Notes under the pieces: generated by a model
The model's database searches: none
Told to the model about the DNA's origin: nothing
Seen by the model: the letters and a program-made list of their open reading frames with translations, nothing else
Shown: piece by piece, positions 10,995 through 21,554 of the stretch
How positions within the stretch are numbered: position 1 is the stretch's first letter
Layout: each line of letters begins with the position of its first letter
Made by a program: the position numbers and the translations under genes
Assembly (NCBI GenBank): GCA_009746045.1
Contig: RPFO01000389.1
Location: 2,129,638-2,193,637 of the forward strand
Direction of reading: 5' to 3'
Origin: Mesostigma viride
Taxonomy: Eukaryota > Streptophyta > Mesostigmatophyceae > Mesostigmatales > Mesostigmataceae
DNA: 64,000 nucleotides

Positions 10995-11753
10995 ATGGAC
11001 GACCCACGACCCCCTTCGCCCAACGGCTCCCCCGCTCCCCGGTTGGCGCCTCGGCGGTCCTCTCGGCTTGCGGCCCTTCTTGCGGAGGTGGGCGACCCGG
11101 CTGCGGGGGGCTCGGGCGCCCCGGTCTCCCCCTCCTTGGTCTGCGAGGTCTGCCGGAGCGGGCACCGCGGGCACCACATGTTAGTTTGTGATGCTTGCAA
11201 TTCCGGGTGGCACTTGCAGTGTCTTACTCCCCGGCTCTACCGGGTCCCGCCGGGCTCCTGGACGTGCCCGCGCTGTCCCCCCCGGCGGGCCCCCGGGCTG
11301 CCCTCCCCGCTGGGTGCTCCGGCCCCCTGCCCCGTGTGCCCCCCTGCCGAGGCCCTCGGGGCGGGCCGTGGCCTGCCCGATGGGGCCGCCGTTGCTCGGG
11401 CCCTGGCGCCCTCGGCCCCGGGGCCCCACCCGTCGCCTGGCCCCGCCGACGGGGGCGCGGCGCTGTCGCCTGGGCTGGCCCGGCCGACCCCCGGCGGGCC
11501 TGGCGACCCCGGCGCCCGCCCCCGGCCCCTCGCTCCCCGACGCTCTGGCCTCCCTTCCCCCGGCCGCGGTTGGCCACCCAGCCGCCACCCCCGTCCTTGC
11601 CGCGTGGGACGGCGGCCCCCGGGCCCACGCGTTCACCTCGTGGCCGCCCTCGCACATTGTCGGCGTGGTGGGCCGCGCCACCTTTTCTTGGGCGTACTGC
11701 CCTTTGTTGCTGGACGCGGTCGGGCTCCAGGCCGCCTTCCCCTCGCTCCCTAG
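10995..11753 (+). CDS. LINE ORF N-terminal part with PHD finger (copy 2)
   Basis: Same product as at 3501: ATG at 10995, a basic leader, then a PHD finger with CEVC, CDAC, WH..C and CPRC ligands, then a Pro-rich tail. It differs from copy 1 by only a few residues near the end of the frame. A frame change near 11780 separates it from the rest of the protein. Confidence 0.7.
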   Translation: MDDPRPPSPNGSPAPRLAPRRSSRLAALLAEVGDPAAGGSGAPVSPSLVCEVCRSGHRGHHMLVCDACNSGWHLQCLTPRLYRVPPGSWTCPRCPPRRAPGLPSPLGAPAPCPVCPPAEALGAGRGLPDGAAVARALAPSAPGPHPSPGPADGGAALSPGLARPTPGGPGDPGARPRPLAPRRSGLPSPGRGWPPSRHPRPCRVGRRPPGPRVHLVAALAHCRRGGPRHLFLGVLPFVAGRGRAPGRLPLAP

Positions 11754-11816
11754 GCCCCCGGCCTTCCTGGCCCTAGTTGCGCAGGTGCGGGCGACATTTC
11801 TTTCCGCCGCCCCCCG

Positions 11817-12360
11817 GTGACGGCCTCGACTCTTTGGGGGTATGTCTTGGAAGGATATCACGCCGGCTGCCGGCTGCCGTGGCATCTCCCGGCCGCCCGG
11901 CAGGAAGAGCTGCTTTCCCTGGACGAGCGGGTGGGTCAGGAGGTGGTCGAGTTCGTCACGGCGGTGGCTCGAGACGCACAGGTCTCGGTGCGGGCGGCCT
12001 ACCTCGCGGGCGGCGCCGACCTGGGCCTCATGTCCCCGCGGCAGCTTCGCCTCTTCTTGGACGCCCAGGCCCCGCCTCCCGGCCCGGTTGCCAGTGGGGG
12101 CTTTCTCATCACCTCCCTCAGCCTGGCGCAGGCCGCCATGCTGCGTGTGGAGTTCGGGGCCCCCATCGCGGTTCAGGGCGGCCAGGCCATCTTGGTGGAC
12201 TCGGCCGGGCGCGCCCAGCCCCTAACCGCGGGGACGCCTGTTTCTGCCTTCCTCCACGACATCCTGGAGTTGGCAGGCATCCCGCACGAATGGCACCCCG
12301 CGGCTGACCAACCGGTCGGCATCCTCTCGCGCGCCCAGATTGCGCTCTCCCGGGTTGCTG
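11817..12360 (+). pseudogene. LINE ORF unknown conserved region (copy 2)
   Basis: This segment encodes the conserved stretch between the PHD and RING fingers (LWGYVLEGYHAG to EWHPAADQP). I recognise no family. It includes an Ala/Leu-rich, probably helical part (QEVVEFVTAVARDAQVSV) and a likely beta-rich part (GGFLITSLSL...). A one-base deletion relative to copy 1 (attgcgctctccc near 12342) ends its frame shortly before the RING finger. Confidence 0.55.
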
Positions 12361-12424
12361 GGAGGCCGGCTGGGACCCGCCCCCCCCTCATGTCCGGTCC
12401 CTTCTGGAGGGGGACGACCCCGAG

Positions 12425-13230
12425 TCGGGCTCCTGTGCCATCTGCCTTGAGCCCTTCCGGCCGGGGGATGGCTTGTGTCGCCTGCCCGCGTGCGGCCACA
12501 CATTCCATCAAGCGTGCATCGCGCGCAGCTTGCTCCACTCCGTGCCGCGCTGCCCGTTGTGCCGGGCTGTTGTGCCGCCCCCTGGGACTGCGCTTCCTCT
12601 CGGCCCGCCCCCGGTCTCGCTGGGTCCCCTGCCGGGTCCCCACCGGGCCCCGGGGCCAGCTGCCTCCCCGACCCCTCGGCCGCAGCCCCCGGCCTCGTTG
12701 CCGGGGCCTGGGGTGGTCGCGGGCGCGCTGGCGAGTCCCCCTGGGAGGGGCGCCGGCGTTCTCGATCCCCCTCCGCTGGGGGTCTCCCCGGTGGGCACTG
12801 CCTCCTCCGTGGCCCCGGCGGGCAGGCCGGGCGCTGGTCGGGTCGTGGTGCGCGCGCCTGCCGGCCCGGCTGGGGAGACGCCGCAGGCCCCACGTCCTGC
12901 CTTTGCTGGCGCCGCTCCCCGCCACTCAGCGCCCGCCGACGGCCTTCACCGGTGTGCCGTGCTGCTTCCCACGGGGTCCCCGTGTGCTGGTGTGTTCCAC
13001 AACCGTAACCTCCTCTGCCAGCACCTTCGCGCTGTGCACCCCGATCTCGGCGCGGCGGATCTGCAGGCCATGAGCTGTTACCGGTGCCCGGAAACTCACT
13101 GCCAGCGGGTGTACTCCATTCACGGGCGCGCTCAGCACGCGCGCGCCTGTGTTGCTCAACGGCCCCTCAACCGGCCAGCAGTCCCGGCCCCCTCCCCCCT
13201 CCCGCCTCGGCTCCCACCGGCTCCCAGCCC
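12425..13230 (+). pseudogene. LINE RING-H2 finger fused in frame to Cys/His fingers (copy 2)
   Basis: One frame reads through the RING-H2 finger (CAIC, CGHTFHQAC, CPLC), a Pro/Ala/Gly linker of about 130 residues, and the two Cys/His modules (HRCAVLL...C...QHLRAVH; CYRCPETHC...H...C). In R2-type LINEs, N-terminal C2H2/Myb modules bind target DNA, so the latter fingers may do the same here (inference from family knowledge). The copy-2 frame shows the RING is part of the LINE protein. Sense passes to another frame near 13190, where a C run is one base shorter than in copy 1. Confidence 0.7.
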
Positions 13231-14010
13231 CCGCCGCCCGACTACTCGGCCAGTTGGCGTTGGCTTGACACGGTTCCCTGGGATGCATGCGCCATCAACC
13301 CGACGTCTACCCTGACCGACCTCCCCCACCGCGCGCGTAGCCTTTTCGCGCAATGTGCAATCGTTTCTCTCCGGCGCATGCACGCCGCTCCGGACGACCC
13401 GCTGGGCTTTAAACTGCACATGGTGACCCCCCGCCTGCTCCTCACCCCTCTCGGGCGTGGTGTGCGCGGCCTCCAGGGTGCGGTTATTGCCCGTTGCCGA
13501 CGCTTTCTGCAGGGGGACTGGGAGGGGCTGTTTGACGTGCCGCCCCCGCGCACGGCCCGGCTGTCGGGGGAGGTCAACTTCGAGCGGGTGGCCGCCGACG
13601 TCATCCGCCTCGTCCGCGAGGGGCAGCTCAGCCGGGCCATGACCCGCTTGGAAATGGCCAAGCTGGCCCCCGCCAATGCGGCTACCCTGGCGGCCTTGGA
13701 GGCTCTTCACCCTGCGGAGCCCGGCTTCCAGCTGCCCGTGCCGGACCCCCTGCCGGCCCCCCTCCGGCTGGACCGCGACTGCTTCCTGGAGGTGATGCGT
13801 GCGGTCCCGCGGGCTTCCTCTACCGGGCCGTCGGGCTGGCGCTACGAGCACTTGGAGGTCCTGGTGGGGCATGGGGGCGAGGACATTCTCTTTGACACCC
13901 TCATTGACCTGGCGGCTGGTCGCGTTCCTCCCGCTGCGCGCGAGTGGTTAGCGGGCGCTCGCCTCCTCGCTCTGCTCAAGGGTGTCTTGCCCCCCCCGAG
14001 GGCAAGGTGC
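13195..14010 (+). pseudogene. LINE pre-RT region (copy 2)
   Basis: Counterpart of about 5710-6490, from the WRWLDTVPWDAC region to GPSGWRYEHLEVL and LLALLKGVLPP. This lies just N-terminal to RT motif 1 in R2-like elements. The frame ends at the same C8 run as in copy 1 (about 13990), where the RT continues one frame over. Sharing this break in both copies means it was either inherited or is a systematic sequencing error in the homopolymer. Confidence 0.65.
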
Positions 14011-15984
14011 GCCCGATCGCCTGCGGTGAGGTGCTCCGCAAGCTCGTGGGCAAAGTGATCTGCCGCCAAAAGGCGCCCGAGCTCCGTGCCTTTTTCTGCC
14101 CGCCCCTCGCAGCGGGTGAGACCTCGGTGGCGGCCCAGCTGGGGGTGACGACTCCAGGCGGGGCGGATATCCTCATCCATTCGGTGCAGGCCTACCTCGA
14201 GGCCCACCCCACCCACGCTGTCGTCAAGGTCGACTGCCACAACGCGTTCAACAGTCTGTCCCGCGCCAGCATGTTTGCGGCCGTCATGGAGTCCTTCGAG
14301 GACTTGTACGCTTGGACAGCCGTGTGCTACGGCCAGCCCGGCCAACTGGTTCACATCATGGAGGACGGCACTCGCGGCGGCCTGCTGTCGCGGACGGGCA
14401 CCCAGCAAGGGGACCCCTGGGACCCCTGTACTTTGCCGCCCCCCTCCAGGGTTGCCTCCAAGCGGTCCATGCTGCCCACCCGGCGGTCGCTATTCAGGCC
14501 TACTTGGATGATATCTACCTTCTGGGCCCTGTGCCGGACACCACCGCGGCTCTGCTGGCACTGCAGACCGCGGTGGCCGACATCAACCTCCAGTTGACCC
14601 TGGCCAAGTGCGCGGTGTACTCGCCCCAAGGTGATTGCTCCGGCTTTCCGCCCCAGCTCTTGGGCCGCGACGAGCGCCTCCATGGGTTGGATGTCCTCGG
14701 CGTTCCGGTTGGCGACCCCGCGTTTGTCATCGATGCTCTGCGGGCCGCCCTCGAGGCACGCACTGAGGTACTGCCCTTGATTGCGCGCCTTCATGATTCG
14801 CAGACCAAGGGTCTGCTTCTGTGGTTTTGCGCTCACCCTCGCGTCGTTCACTGGCTCCGGGGCGCTCTTCCGGCTCAGGTCCGGCTGGCCGCCGAGGGCC
14901 ACGACGAACGCATCCAGTCGGCCTTGGCGCAGCTGGTCCCGGGCCCCGACCTCCCGCCACATGCTATTCGCATTGCCTCCCTGCCTGCACGGATGGGTGG
15001 CTGTGGTCTGACTCGTGCCGCCCGGCTGGCCCCAGCAGCATTTTTGGGCTCCGTCGCTCAGTCGTGGGCGGAAAGCTGCCGGCTCCTGCCCCTTTTGGCA
15101 ACGGCAGCGCCTGACCTCCTGGACCCCAGCAACCCCTTGCCCTTCGTCACTGCCATCCAGGAGGCCTATGCTGAGATCCAGCAGGCCTGTTCTCCCGTCC
15201 GTGCCGCTCAGGCGGTACAGCGCCACCTCCCTCGCGGCACTCCCTCGGTCGCCTCCGTTCAATCTCCCGCCGCATTCCCTGCTCGCGTCATCGATAAACA
15301 CCAGAAAACCTACGCGGGTATTCTGCACACGGCTGATTGGATTGCTCTTTTCGCGGACCTCAACGCCCAGGGACGTGCGTGGCTGTTCTCGCTTTCCTTG
15401 CGGAGTGTGGGCTCGGCGTACCTTCGTGCTCTTCCCATGGCCCCCCATTCGCCTTGGCTCCCAGCCACTACTCGGTGGCGCTCCGGCACCAGCTATTTGC
15501 CCCGCAGCCTCTTGTTCCGGCCGGGCGGCCTTGTGGTAGCTGTGGGCAGCCGCTGGATCCCACGGGGACTCACTACCTTTCCTGCATGGGGGGCCAACAG
15601 AATCAGAATTGGTATTTGTATTTGCACACTGTCCTCCTGACGGTGGTGCTCGCCATGATTCGGTCGGTTTTCCCCCACGCGAACATCCGGTCCGAGGATG
15701 CGGATGCCGCTGCATTCTATTCCCCCAACCACCGGCCTGACATCGTGGTGCTGGACTTTGAGGGGGGTGGCCGGCATCTGCTTATTGACGTTTCGGTGGC
15801 GCGGCCCTTGGCTCTTAGCCACGTGGCTGGGGCCTCCCTCACGGCAGGTTACACGGCGGACCGGGCGGAGCGGGCCAAGCTCCTGGCCTACGGCGACGTC
15901 GGGCACCATCGTGTGGTGCCCTTTGTCCTGGAGGAGTTTGGGGCCATGGGGCCCCTGACCTCCGCCTTCTTCAAGGAGTGTTGC
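13985..15984 (+). pseudogene. LINE RT and endonuclease, frameshifted (copy 2)
   Basis: Same domains as at 6490-8463: motif A KVDCHNAFN, motif B QQGDP, catalytic YLDD, CCHC knuckle and RPDIVVLD/IDVSVARP endonuclease signature. A lost C near 14416 breaks the frame inside motif B; sense resumes about 14430 and holds to about 15440, where another C is missing after CTTCCCATGGCC. The last segment keeps the base that copy 1 lacks (gctggggcctcc) and reads GASLTAGYTADRAERAKLLAYGD to AFFK without a break. This copy could not make the enzyme as written. Confidence 0.8.
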
Positions 15985-15989
15985 AGACC

Positions 15990-16023
15990 TCCGTGCAGGC
16001 AGGGAGGCAATGCGAATAGCATG
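15990..16023 (-). repeat. 34-bp inverted fragment of the LINE RT region
   Basis: Bases 15990-16023 are an exact reverse complement of 14960-14993 in the same LINE copy (and of the matching site in copy 1). They sit six bases past the end of LINE homology, followed by an AT-rich stretch (atatatatac, aataaaac). This looks like a template-switch or inversion scar formed during insertion. Confidence 0.8.
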
Positions 16024-16047
16024 CACATATATATACTGATTCAATAA

Positions 16048-16960
16048 AACATTTCGGCGATTTTGTTCCCGGCATTGATAATCAAAAGCTGCTAGCAGGC
16101 CAAGGACTTCAAAAGTGGCAATAGATCGATGTAGGTCGTCGATAAACTTGTCTAGTCGAAATATTCCGGTCGCAAAATTCGTGCGTGGCCTGCAGGCATC
16201 GGACAAAGTGCACGCAACAGCAGGAGTCGGTTGAGTTCGAAGCACGGCTGACAAAAAATTTCGGCGCAAAGTCCGTCCGGCGGAAAATTCGCTCGGCTGC
16301 CAAAATTTCGGCAAGAATTTCGGCGCAATGTCCGGTTTTCGGACGATTGAAATTAGCGTTTTTTTCTTGCAAAAATCTACCCCATTCCGCGTGGGACCAC
16401 CCGGTGGTGGTGTTCCGCTCTCGTTCAACCACTTTGAGAAGATGAATGGGTTCGAGCGAGCGCATGTGAAATGGACGGACAGGAAGCTGCGCCGTCCCGG
16501 CGGTAAAACTGGGAACCAACATACAAAGAAAGCCAAGATGGCACTAGCTATGTAGCGGTGACGAAGAACCTGTTCCTCGTTTTTAAAGAGGAACCCGGGT
16601 CTCCTGAGGTAGCTTTTCCAACTTCCAATGGCCTATGGGTGTAGGGTGCATGCAAACAGGTGGCATCATGTTTAATAACTTACTTAGTCAGGCCGTGCCC
16701 TGTATGGGTGAGCCAATGTGAGAGCTAATAATACACTGCCTACCGGCAATGCGTACTATTTTTTGTAGCCTCCTATTGTTACCATGTGCACATGCTTGTA
16801 TGCATGCTAAGTTATCATCGCCGCGTGTCTTAGTAGGGCTGCCGGCTGCCGGCTGCGTATACCCCGGTATGAGAATCAGGGCACAAGCAGCCCACTCTAG
16901 GGGCCTATGGCAAGGCTTCAGAGTTTAGGATAAATTATATAACTGTATAAGAAATCCTAT
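16048..16960. other. Unassigned stretch
   Basis: AT-richer than the LINE. It contains several near-repeats of atttcggc (16255-16330) but no convincing ORF; open frames here lack family resemblance on either strand. An aataaa lies at 16044. Confidence 0.5.
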
Positions 16961-16963
16961 TGG

Positions 16964-17050
16964 GTTTTTTTTTTATTTTTTTTTTAAATCGCCACCATCC
17001 GGGGGGGGCTCCGCCCCCCGCGGACCCCCCCCCCCCGGCCTCGGCCGCTT
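16964..17050. repeat. Poly(T) tract and G/C homopolymer hairpin
   Basis: A T-rich run (ttttttttttattttttttttaaa) is followed by GGGGGGGCTCCGCCCCCC and C10-type runs. On the minus strand the T run reads as an A-rich tail lying downstream of the LINE RT fragment at 17101-17645, so it may be its degraded 3' end. The G6CTCCGC6 hairpin also occurs in the leader of the PHD/RING LINE. Confidence 0.55.
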
Positions 17051-17100
17051 CGCGGCCTCGGCCGGGACCCTTACCGGAATTACCGGACCCCCCCCCCTCT

Positions 17101-17645
17101 TAGCAAAAACACTGAGTTGCGCCCACGCCATGCCGATCCGTGTCGTCAGGTCGTCCTCGCAGTCGGGAAGCCAACTGCCGAGCAGCTTGCCTGAAGCGGC
17201 CTGAAGTAGCCGTAGTTGACCTCGCGGTGTCGTCAAATAGGCGGAGCCGGTGGGGGCCCTGCCATGCCGAGGCCCAGGGCCTCCGTTTTGGGGCTGATTT
17301 CTAGACCAACCGCCCGAAGCCTCGAGCGCTAGGCAGTCCAGCCAAAGTTAAGGGTAGACTCCGGCTTCTCGATGAGCATGATGTTGTCGGCATAAATGAG
17401 TTCAGCTAGTAAATTCTGCTTGTTAGTCGGCCCCCCTTCCCCAAGCTCGTTCGTGATCGCTAGGCCCGAGGGGCACGGCCTGCAATGCTAGCAAAGCGAG
17501 CACGTGCCTGGCGCATAACATAATCCACTACAATAATAAACAGGTACGGCGACAGGACGTAACCCTGCCAGACGCCGGTCTGCAGTGGGCATGGCGGGGT
17601 AAAGCCATGTTGAGTGCGCACCGGGTCACACATGAAGAACATCAA
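17101..17645 (-). pseudogene. Decayed LINE reverse transcriptase fragment
   Basis: On the minus strand the segment encodes TGVWQGYVLSPYLFIIVVDYV, matching RT motif B/C context of Jockey/CR1/RTE-like LINEs, then LIYADNIMLIEKPES, where the catalytic YADD has become YADN. After a stop, a thumb-like stretch follows (GKLLGSWLPDCEDD, RIGMAWAQL). The pieces are in different frames and carry stops. It is unrelated to the RLE LINE at 3394 (YLDD, different motif B). Confidence 0.75.
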
Positions 17646-17659
17646 CCTGAGCAGTTCTT

Positions 17660-18829
17660 GTCACAATGACCCCCAACCTTGAGGACGCGTTGTTGTCAGC
17701 GTGCAAGAGCTAATTATATTGTTACGGCGTGTAACAAACTATGTTATTACGGCCGTAAATAGAGGCCTTACGCTCTTGGTGGCCTCAGCTATTCCGAAAC
17801 AGTCCATGGTTACGAGTGTTGTCTTTCCTACGTTTACGTGTGGTTAGGACCCTTTTGACCGGTTGTTACATGGTCCAGTGACGTGTCAATTGTTCAGTAA
17901 GATACTATGGGCCGGTGCAGTCGCGCCGCGCTGCGTACTTTAGGGCCTGGACCATTGGCGCTCTGTGTGGTCTGGACCAGCGCCGCCCCACGTGGCATTA
18001 GAGTGCGTAGATCTAACCTACCTGTGATCGTACGGGCGAGGGCCATGTTTGGCCCGAGCACGCACAAGTCTGTCGGCCAATTTAGGTGTTGCAATTTCCT
18101 TGTGTTGACAGTTCGACCTTTGAAATGGCTTGTTATAGCTAGTCGAACCATGGATGTACGTTATTGCCAGTAATGTCTAAGTAAATGTGTCAATGGCTTA
18201 GTATGGAAACAATTATCGGAAAGAAAAAGCATTAGAGTCGGGAGTTCAACGATCTTTCAAAATGCAGAACAGGGTTCCTTCTTCTACCGGGTTAGTTAGT
18301 CTAGGACAGGTTAGATCCTGGGGTCGAGGTGGAGTAGAAGAACCGGGTCGTAGCAATGGTAATCGAGGAGTTAGTTTAGGGAACCCCGATCAAGCTCTCC
18401 ATAACAATCTATACACGGCGTTGGCACCCCGCGACCTAGACGGCGCTGCCTGCAATGATGACGACAATTTAACAGGTAATGGTCGAGTCGCCTGTTAGAC
18501 GCCTAGATACCGTGCTGCCTGCAGTCCAGGCCACCTTCTAGGCGAAGTTAGACTTGATCGCCGCGGGCTGTGTGCATAGATAGATACATTACCTACTCAG
18601 TCCATAGAACCTACTACGCCTTTTGTATAATTATGGTTGCTGTTTCAGTTCCGGCACCAGTAGGGTTGCTGGTCCGGTGTTGGGCGTCCTGCGTTATATA
18701 CCATGGTTTTTATTTTCTGCCGCTTTTGTTAGTTGCTTCTTCCTTTCTTTTATCGCGTCTGTCATGGTCCTTTTCTAGGGGAACCTCTTGCAGTTCCTAG
18801 AGTTTGCCTCCCTAGGTAGTATAAACCTG

Positions 18830-18830
<1 letters not shown>
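17660..18830. other. Unassigned stretch
   Basis: No gene, RNA or repeat that I can support. It has moderate base composition, short open frames without family resemblance, and a local palindromic patch around 17720-17760 (gttattacggccgtaa). Confidence 0.45.
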
Positions 18831-18866
<36 letters not shown>

Positions 18867-18897
18867 CATCATCATCATCATCATTATTATTATTACT
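18831..18897. repeat. (TTA)n/(TCA)n trinucleotide microsatellite
   Basis: About 12 units of att/tta, then about six of atc/tca, then a few more att units. Simple sequence with no coding sense. Confidence 0.95.
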
Positions 18898-19154
18898 AGA
18901 GATGGATTCCCTACCTACCTGTAGTTGTGGTTGGGTTGTGATACGTCCTCCTGCCCATCCCCCGACTACCCTCGCCCTGCCTAGTAAGGTAGTGTCTACC
19001 CTTCTTGCAATGCCTCCCCACTCTACCACCCGTGGCATGGTTCCCCAGTGTCCTACGTCTACTACTCATATCCCAGATAGCCTCTTTGTATTGACTTTGG
19101 TTCTTTAACCCTTCCTATTACCTTGTTTAAGGAAAAGTAAAATAGCACATACTC

Positions 19155-19818
19155 TTACAAATGGTCTCTCAACAATCTTCCCCTGGTCGCAGTTGACCCG
19201 CTATCAACCATCGTGCTAGTGCTAGTGGTAGTGACCCTACTAGTACACATCTTCCTTCTACCCATGTTTCTGCTACCCCTGTTGGTAATAAGCCGTAAGC
19301 GTGAGTCCATGGATATCGTGTACCACCTTACCGCACAGGCAGTGATGCCTAGGCTTCCTACCCACTGAGTCTCCCTTTACCCCTGCGTACCACTTAGGTA
19401 ATCGTACGCCTATGGATGCACCCCTACGCCTACTGGTGCACCACTACCTATGAAGTACGTCAGCATGCTAGGTTAGCTAGTGCTGCACACGGGCAGCTCC
19501 CTCCTACGTCTACTAACCCTGCCCCAGCTTCTCTTGCTGCTCCTACCCTGTTGGGTGTGGCACCTACTACTAGTAAATGGTCGTACGCATGCTCCTATAT
19601 AGGTCCTTCTGGTAGACCTACTGCCGTCCCCATGCGTCCTCCTGCCCCTTTTGCGCAGCCTACCGTTGCCTATGAAACCTGATCGGTCTTCCCCTACCCC
19701 TGCCTTCAATGTACAAGGTAACCCTACTGGTACCCCTAAGACTAGGGCTGCCCAGCAACGGGCCAGTGAGCCCATAGGTCCTCCCCCTGTCACTATACTT
19801 CTACCCTTCCTGCAGCCC
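19155..19818 (+). pseudogene. Decayed Pro/Thr-rich ORF, left part
   Basis: From ATG 19160 (MVSQQSSPGR) the plus strand encodes broken, very Pro/Ser/Thr-rich protein with stops and frame changes. The stretch continues in kind at 28369-29516 beyond element A; there a similar start (MSSQTSLGG) and a similar phrase (PTGYPTAVPTHPP against PSGRPTAVPMRPP here) recur. This looks like repeated decayed N-terminal gag-like or low-complexity ORFs of an unidentified retroelement. Element A inserted into it. Confidence 0.4.
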
Positions 19819-19823
19819 CTACC
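19819..19823. repeat. Target-site duplication CTACC, left of element A
   Basis: CTACC immediately precedes the LTR end (atttgcgcagc) and recurs at 28364-28368 immediately after the other LTR. This fixes both ends of element A and the 5-bp duplication size. Confidence 0.88.
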
Positions 19824-20619
19824 ATTTGCGCAGCAACTCGTCAGCAGAGCTTGTGAGCTCCTGGTCCTTGCCGGCTGGAATGACCCTAGGCTGCTGGCTA
19901 GCAACCTTTATCCTCACACCAGGCCTACGACCCTCGATAGGCTCGCCACTCGTCGTGACGACCAAGGTTCGTGTGTGAAGACGCTCGTTGCCTCGTTGAG
20001 CCTCGAGCTATATGCAACCTCGTTCCATCCTTGTTCCTCGGTCATGAGCAACGCTGGGCAACGCTACATTGCCAGAGCCTCGTATCGCTGCCTTGCATCC
20101 TCGTTGCAGGCAGCATACAGGAATCTCTGGCTATCCTGTGTCTAGGACAGCACAGGACCTGCCACAGTCCTGCAAGGACTTACATCCTTGCAGACCTGCT
20201 GGCTGGTTACTGGCTTCTACTAGCCACAGTACCGTTGAGCCCTCAGTACACTGTGTCCCAGTCACGTGAGAGTCCAGGCTAAGCCTGTGCAGGCACGGCC
20301 TGCCACGTGTCCTGTCCACTATGCCCTGAGTGTGCCCCGCCCTCGCCCCCCGGTCGGCAGTACTTCGGGAAGTCTTGATAACTTTCTAGTCCCTTGTCTG
20401 TTCTAGGCGGTTGACACGGCGTTGGAAAGGTCTCCTCAACCTGCATCCATCTAGCACATTGGTGCCCCAATATGCTAAATCCAACCCTTTCTTGTTTTGG
20501 AGCCTTTCTTGTCTTGATAACTTTCTAGTCCCTTGTCTGTTCTAGGCGGTTGACACGGCGTTGGAAAGGTCTCCTCAACCTGCATCCATCTAGCACATTG
20601 GTGCCCCAATATGCTAACT
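19824..20619 (-). repeat. 3' LTR of element A, with 139-bp internal duplication
   Basis: Matches the 5' LTR (27710-28363, 654 bp) but is longer because a 139-bp segment spanning the LTR start, the purine tract and the following bases is tandemly duplicated (20372-20510 and 20511-20649). As a result the LTR/PPT junction appears twice, at about 20480 and 20619. Confidence 0.85.
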
Positions 20620-21554
20620 CCAACCCTTTCTTGTTTTGGAGCTTGGACCAGCCTGAGAACCTATCAGCCACTGTCCCCACAAGCCTTCAGACATCTGATC
20701 CCTCCCAGAGACCAGACCTGCCTTTTCTTTTGGAACCTGAGGTGCCTCCAAATATTAGCTAGGCCTGCTCATTGGTTCAAAGGTTGCCCTCTGACCCACA
20801 TGACATCCCAACCCTTTCTTTGGGAACCTGGTGGAGATTAAAGTTAGGTCTTCACTTAGTCAGAGGAGTTTGGATAGAGGAGTCCATGAACGTACTATTG
20901 TGAGTTCCTGGTCATCCAGTTATCACAGGCGCCCGTTCATATGGCGCCCGCCACGGAGCCTCCCTTATCTTTTAAATCCTTCCAAAGACTGAGAGAGCCC
21001 TGACAAATGTTAGCCAACACATGGGGAGCCCATGTCCTCACTGAGTCTCACTCAGGATTCATACATGCCAGGCTGAGGTCAGCTGGGGAATCGAACCCCA
21101 CCCCATATCCTCCAGGTTTGGATCAGCTCCTGGAACTGAGCATCACAAACAACAAGACATGACAATAACAAGATTATGTTTTATTATAAAGGAGTATAAC
21201 CCATAGTGAGGCCCCTGGCAACCACGTCCAACATGGTCACACAACCAGGGATTTTATTAGCATGCAACAGGTTGGTTACAGAGAATATATACAAATGTAC
21301 AGCAACCTGTTAGAGCCAACACTTGGGCTGCCCTTGCAGGGTCCATTCCATGAAGACCCAAGGCCCATTACAAAGTCCTTAAGACTCTTCTGCAGCTCCA
21401 TGACAGAGCCAGGCGAAATTCTCAGCCAGGGGAGTGACTCCACCCTGACCCCTGTCCAGCAGAGTGTGTCTGAACTCTGAAGGACCTGCTGTCAGCCACC
21501 ACGTGGCTGCCCAGCCCACTGGGATGCCTCCCACCTAGAGCAAGGCTGTTTGGT
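20620..21554 (-). other. 3' UTR of element A with tRNA-like T-arm, GGCGCC pair and PPT
   Basis: Non-coding sequence of 935 bp between pol and the 3' LTR. Reading in element sense: AATAAA-type signals (about 21185 and 21255), a perfect TPsiC-type arm (TGGGG, loop TTCGATT, CCCCA at 21091-21107), two GGCGCC palindromes 15 nt apart (20943-20948 and 20928-20933), caatagtacg (20891-20900, shown on plus as cgtactattg), and a purine tract acaagaaaggg next to the LTR. The same set, in the same order, is in B and in family E. Confidence 0.75.

Larger units (their letters stand above)
10888..15983 (+). mobile_element. RLE-type LINE, copy 2
   Basis: Collinear with copy 1 from the G/C hairpin leader to ttcttcaag at about 15979, with scattered one-base differences. 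Frame breaks differ between the copies. Here RING and zinc fingers share one frame (broken in copy 1), while RT motif B is broken near 14416 (one C fewer) and the region after about 15445 is shifted (one C fewer). No 3' UTR resembling that of a LINE is evident; the sequence continues into a short inverted LINE fragment at 15990. Confidence 0.88.

Noticed and set aside
15493..16536. Long minus-strand open frame of 347 codons across the end of LINE copy 2
   Set aside because: Mostly antisense of the LINE endonuclease and of unassigned DNA; GC-rich antisense frames are open by composition.
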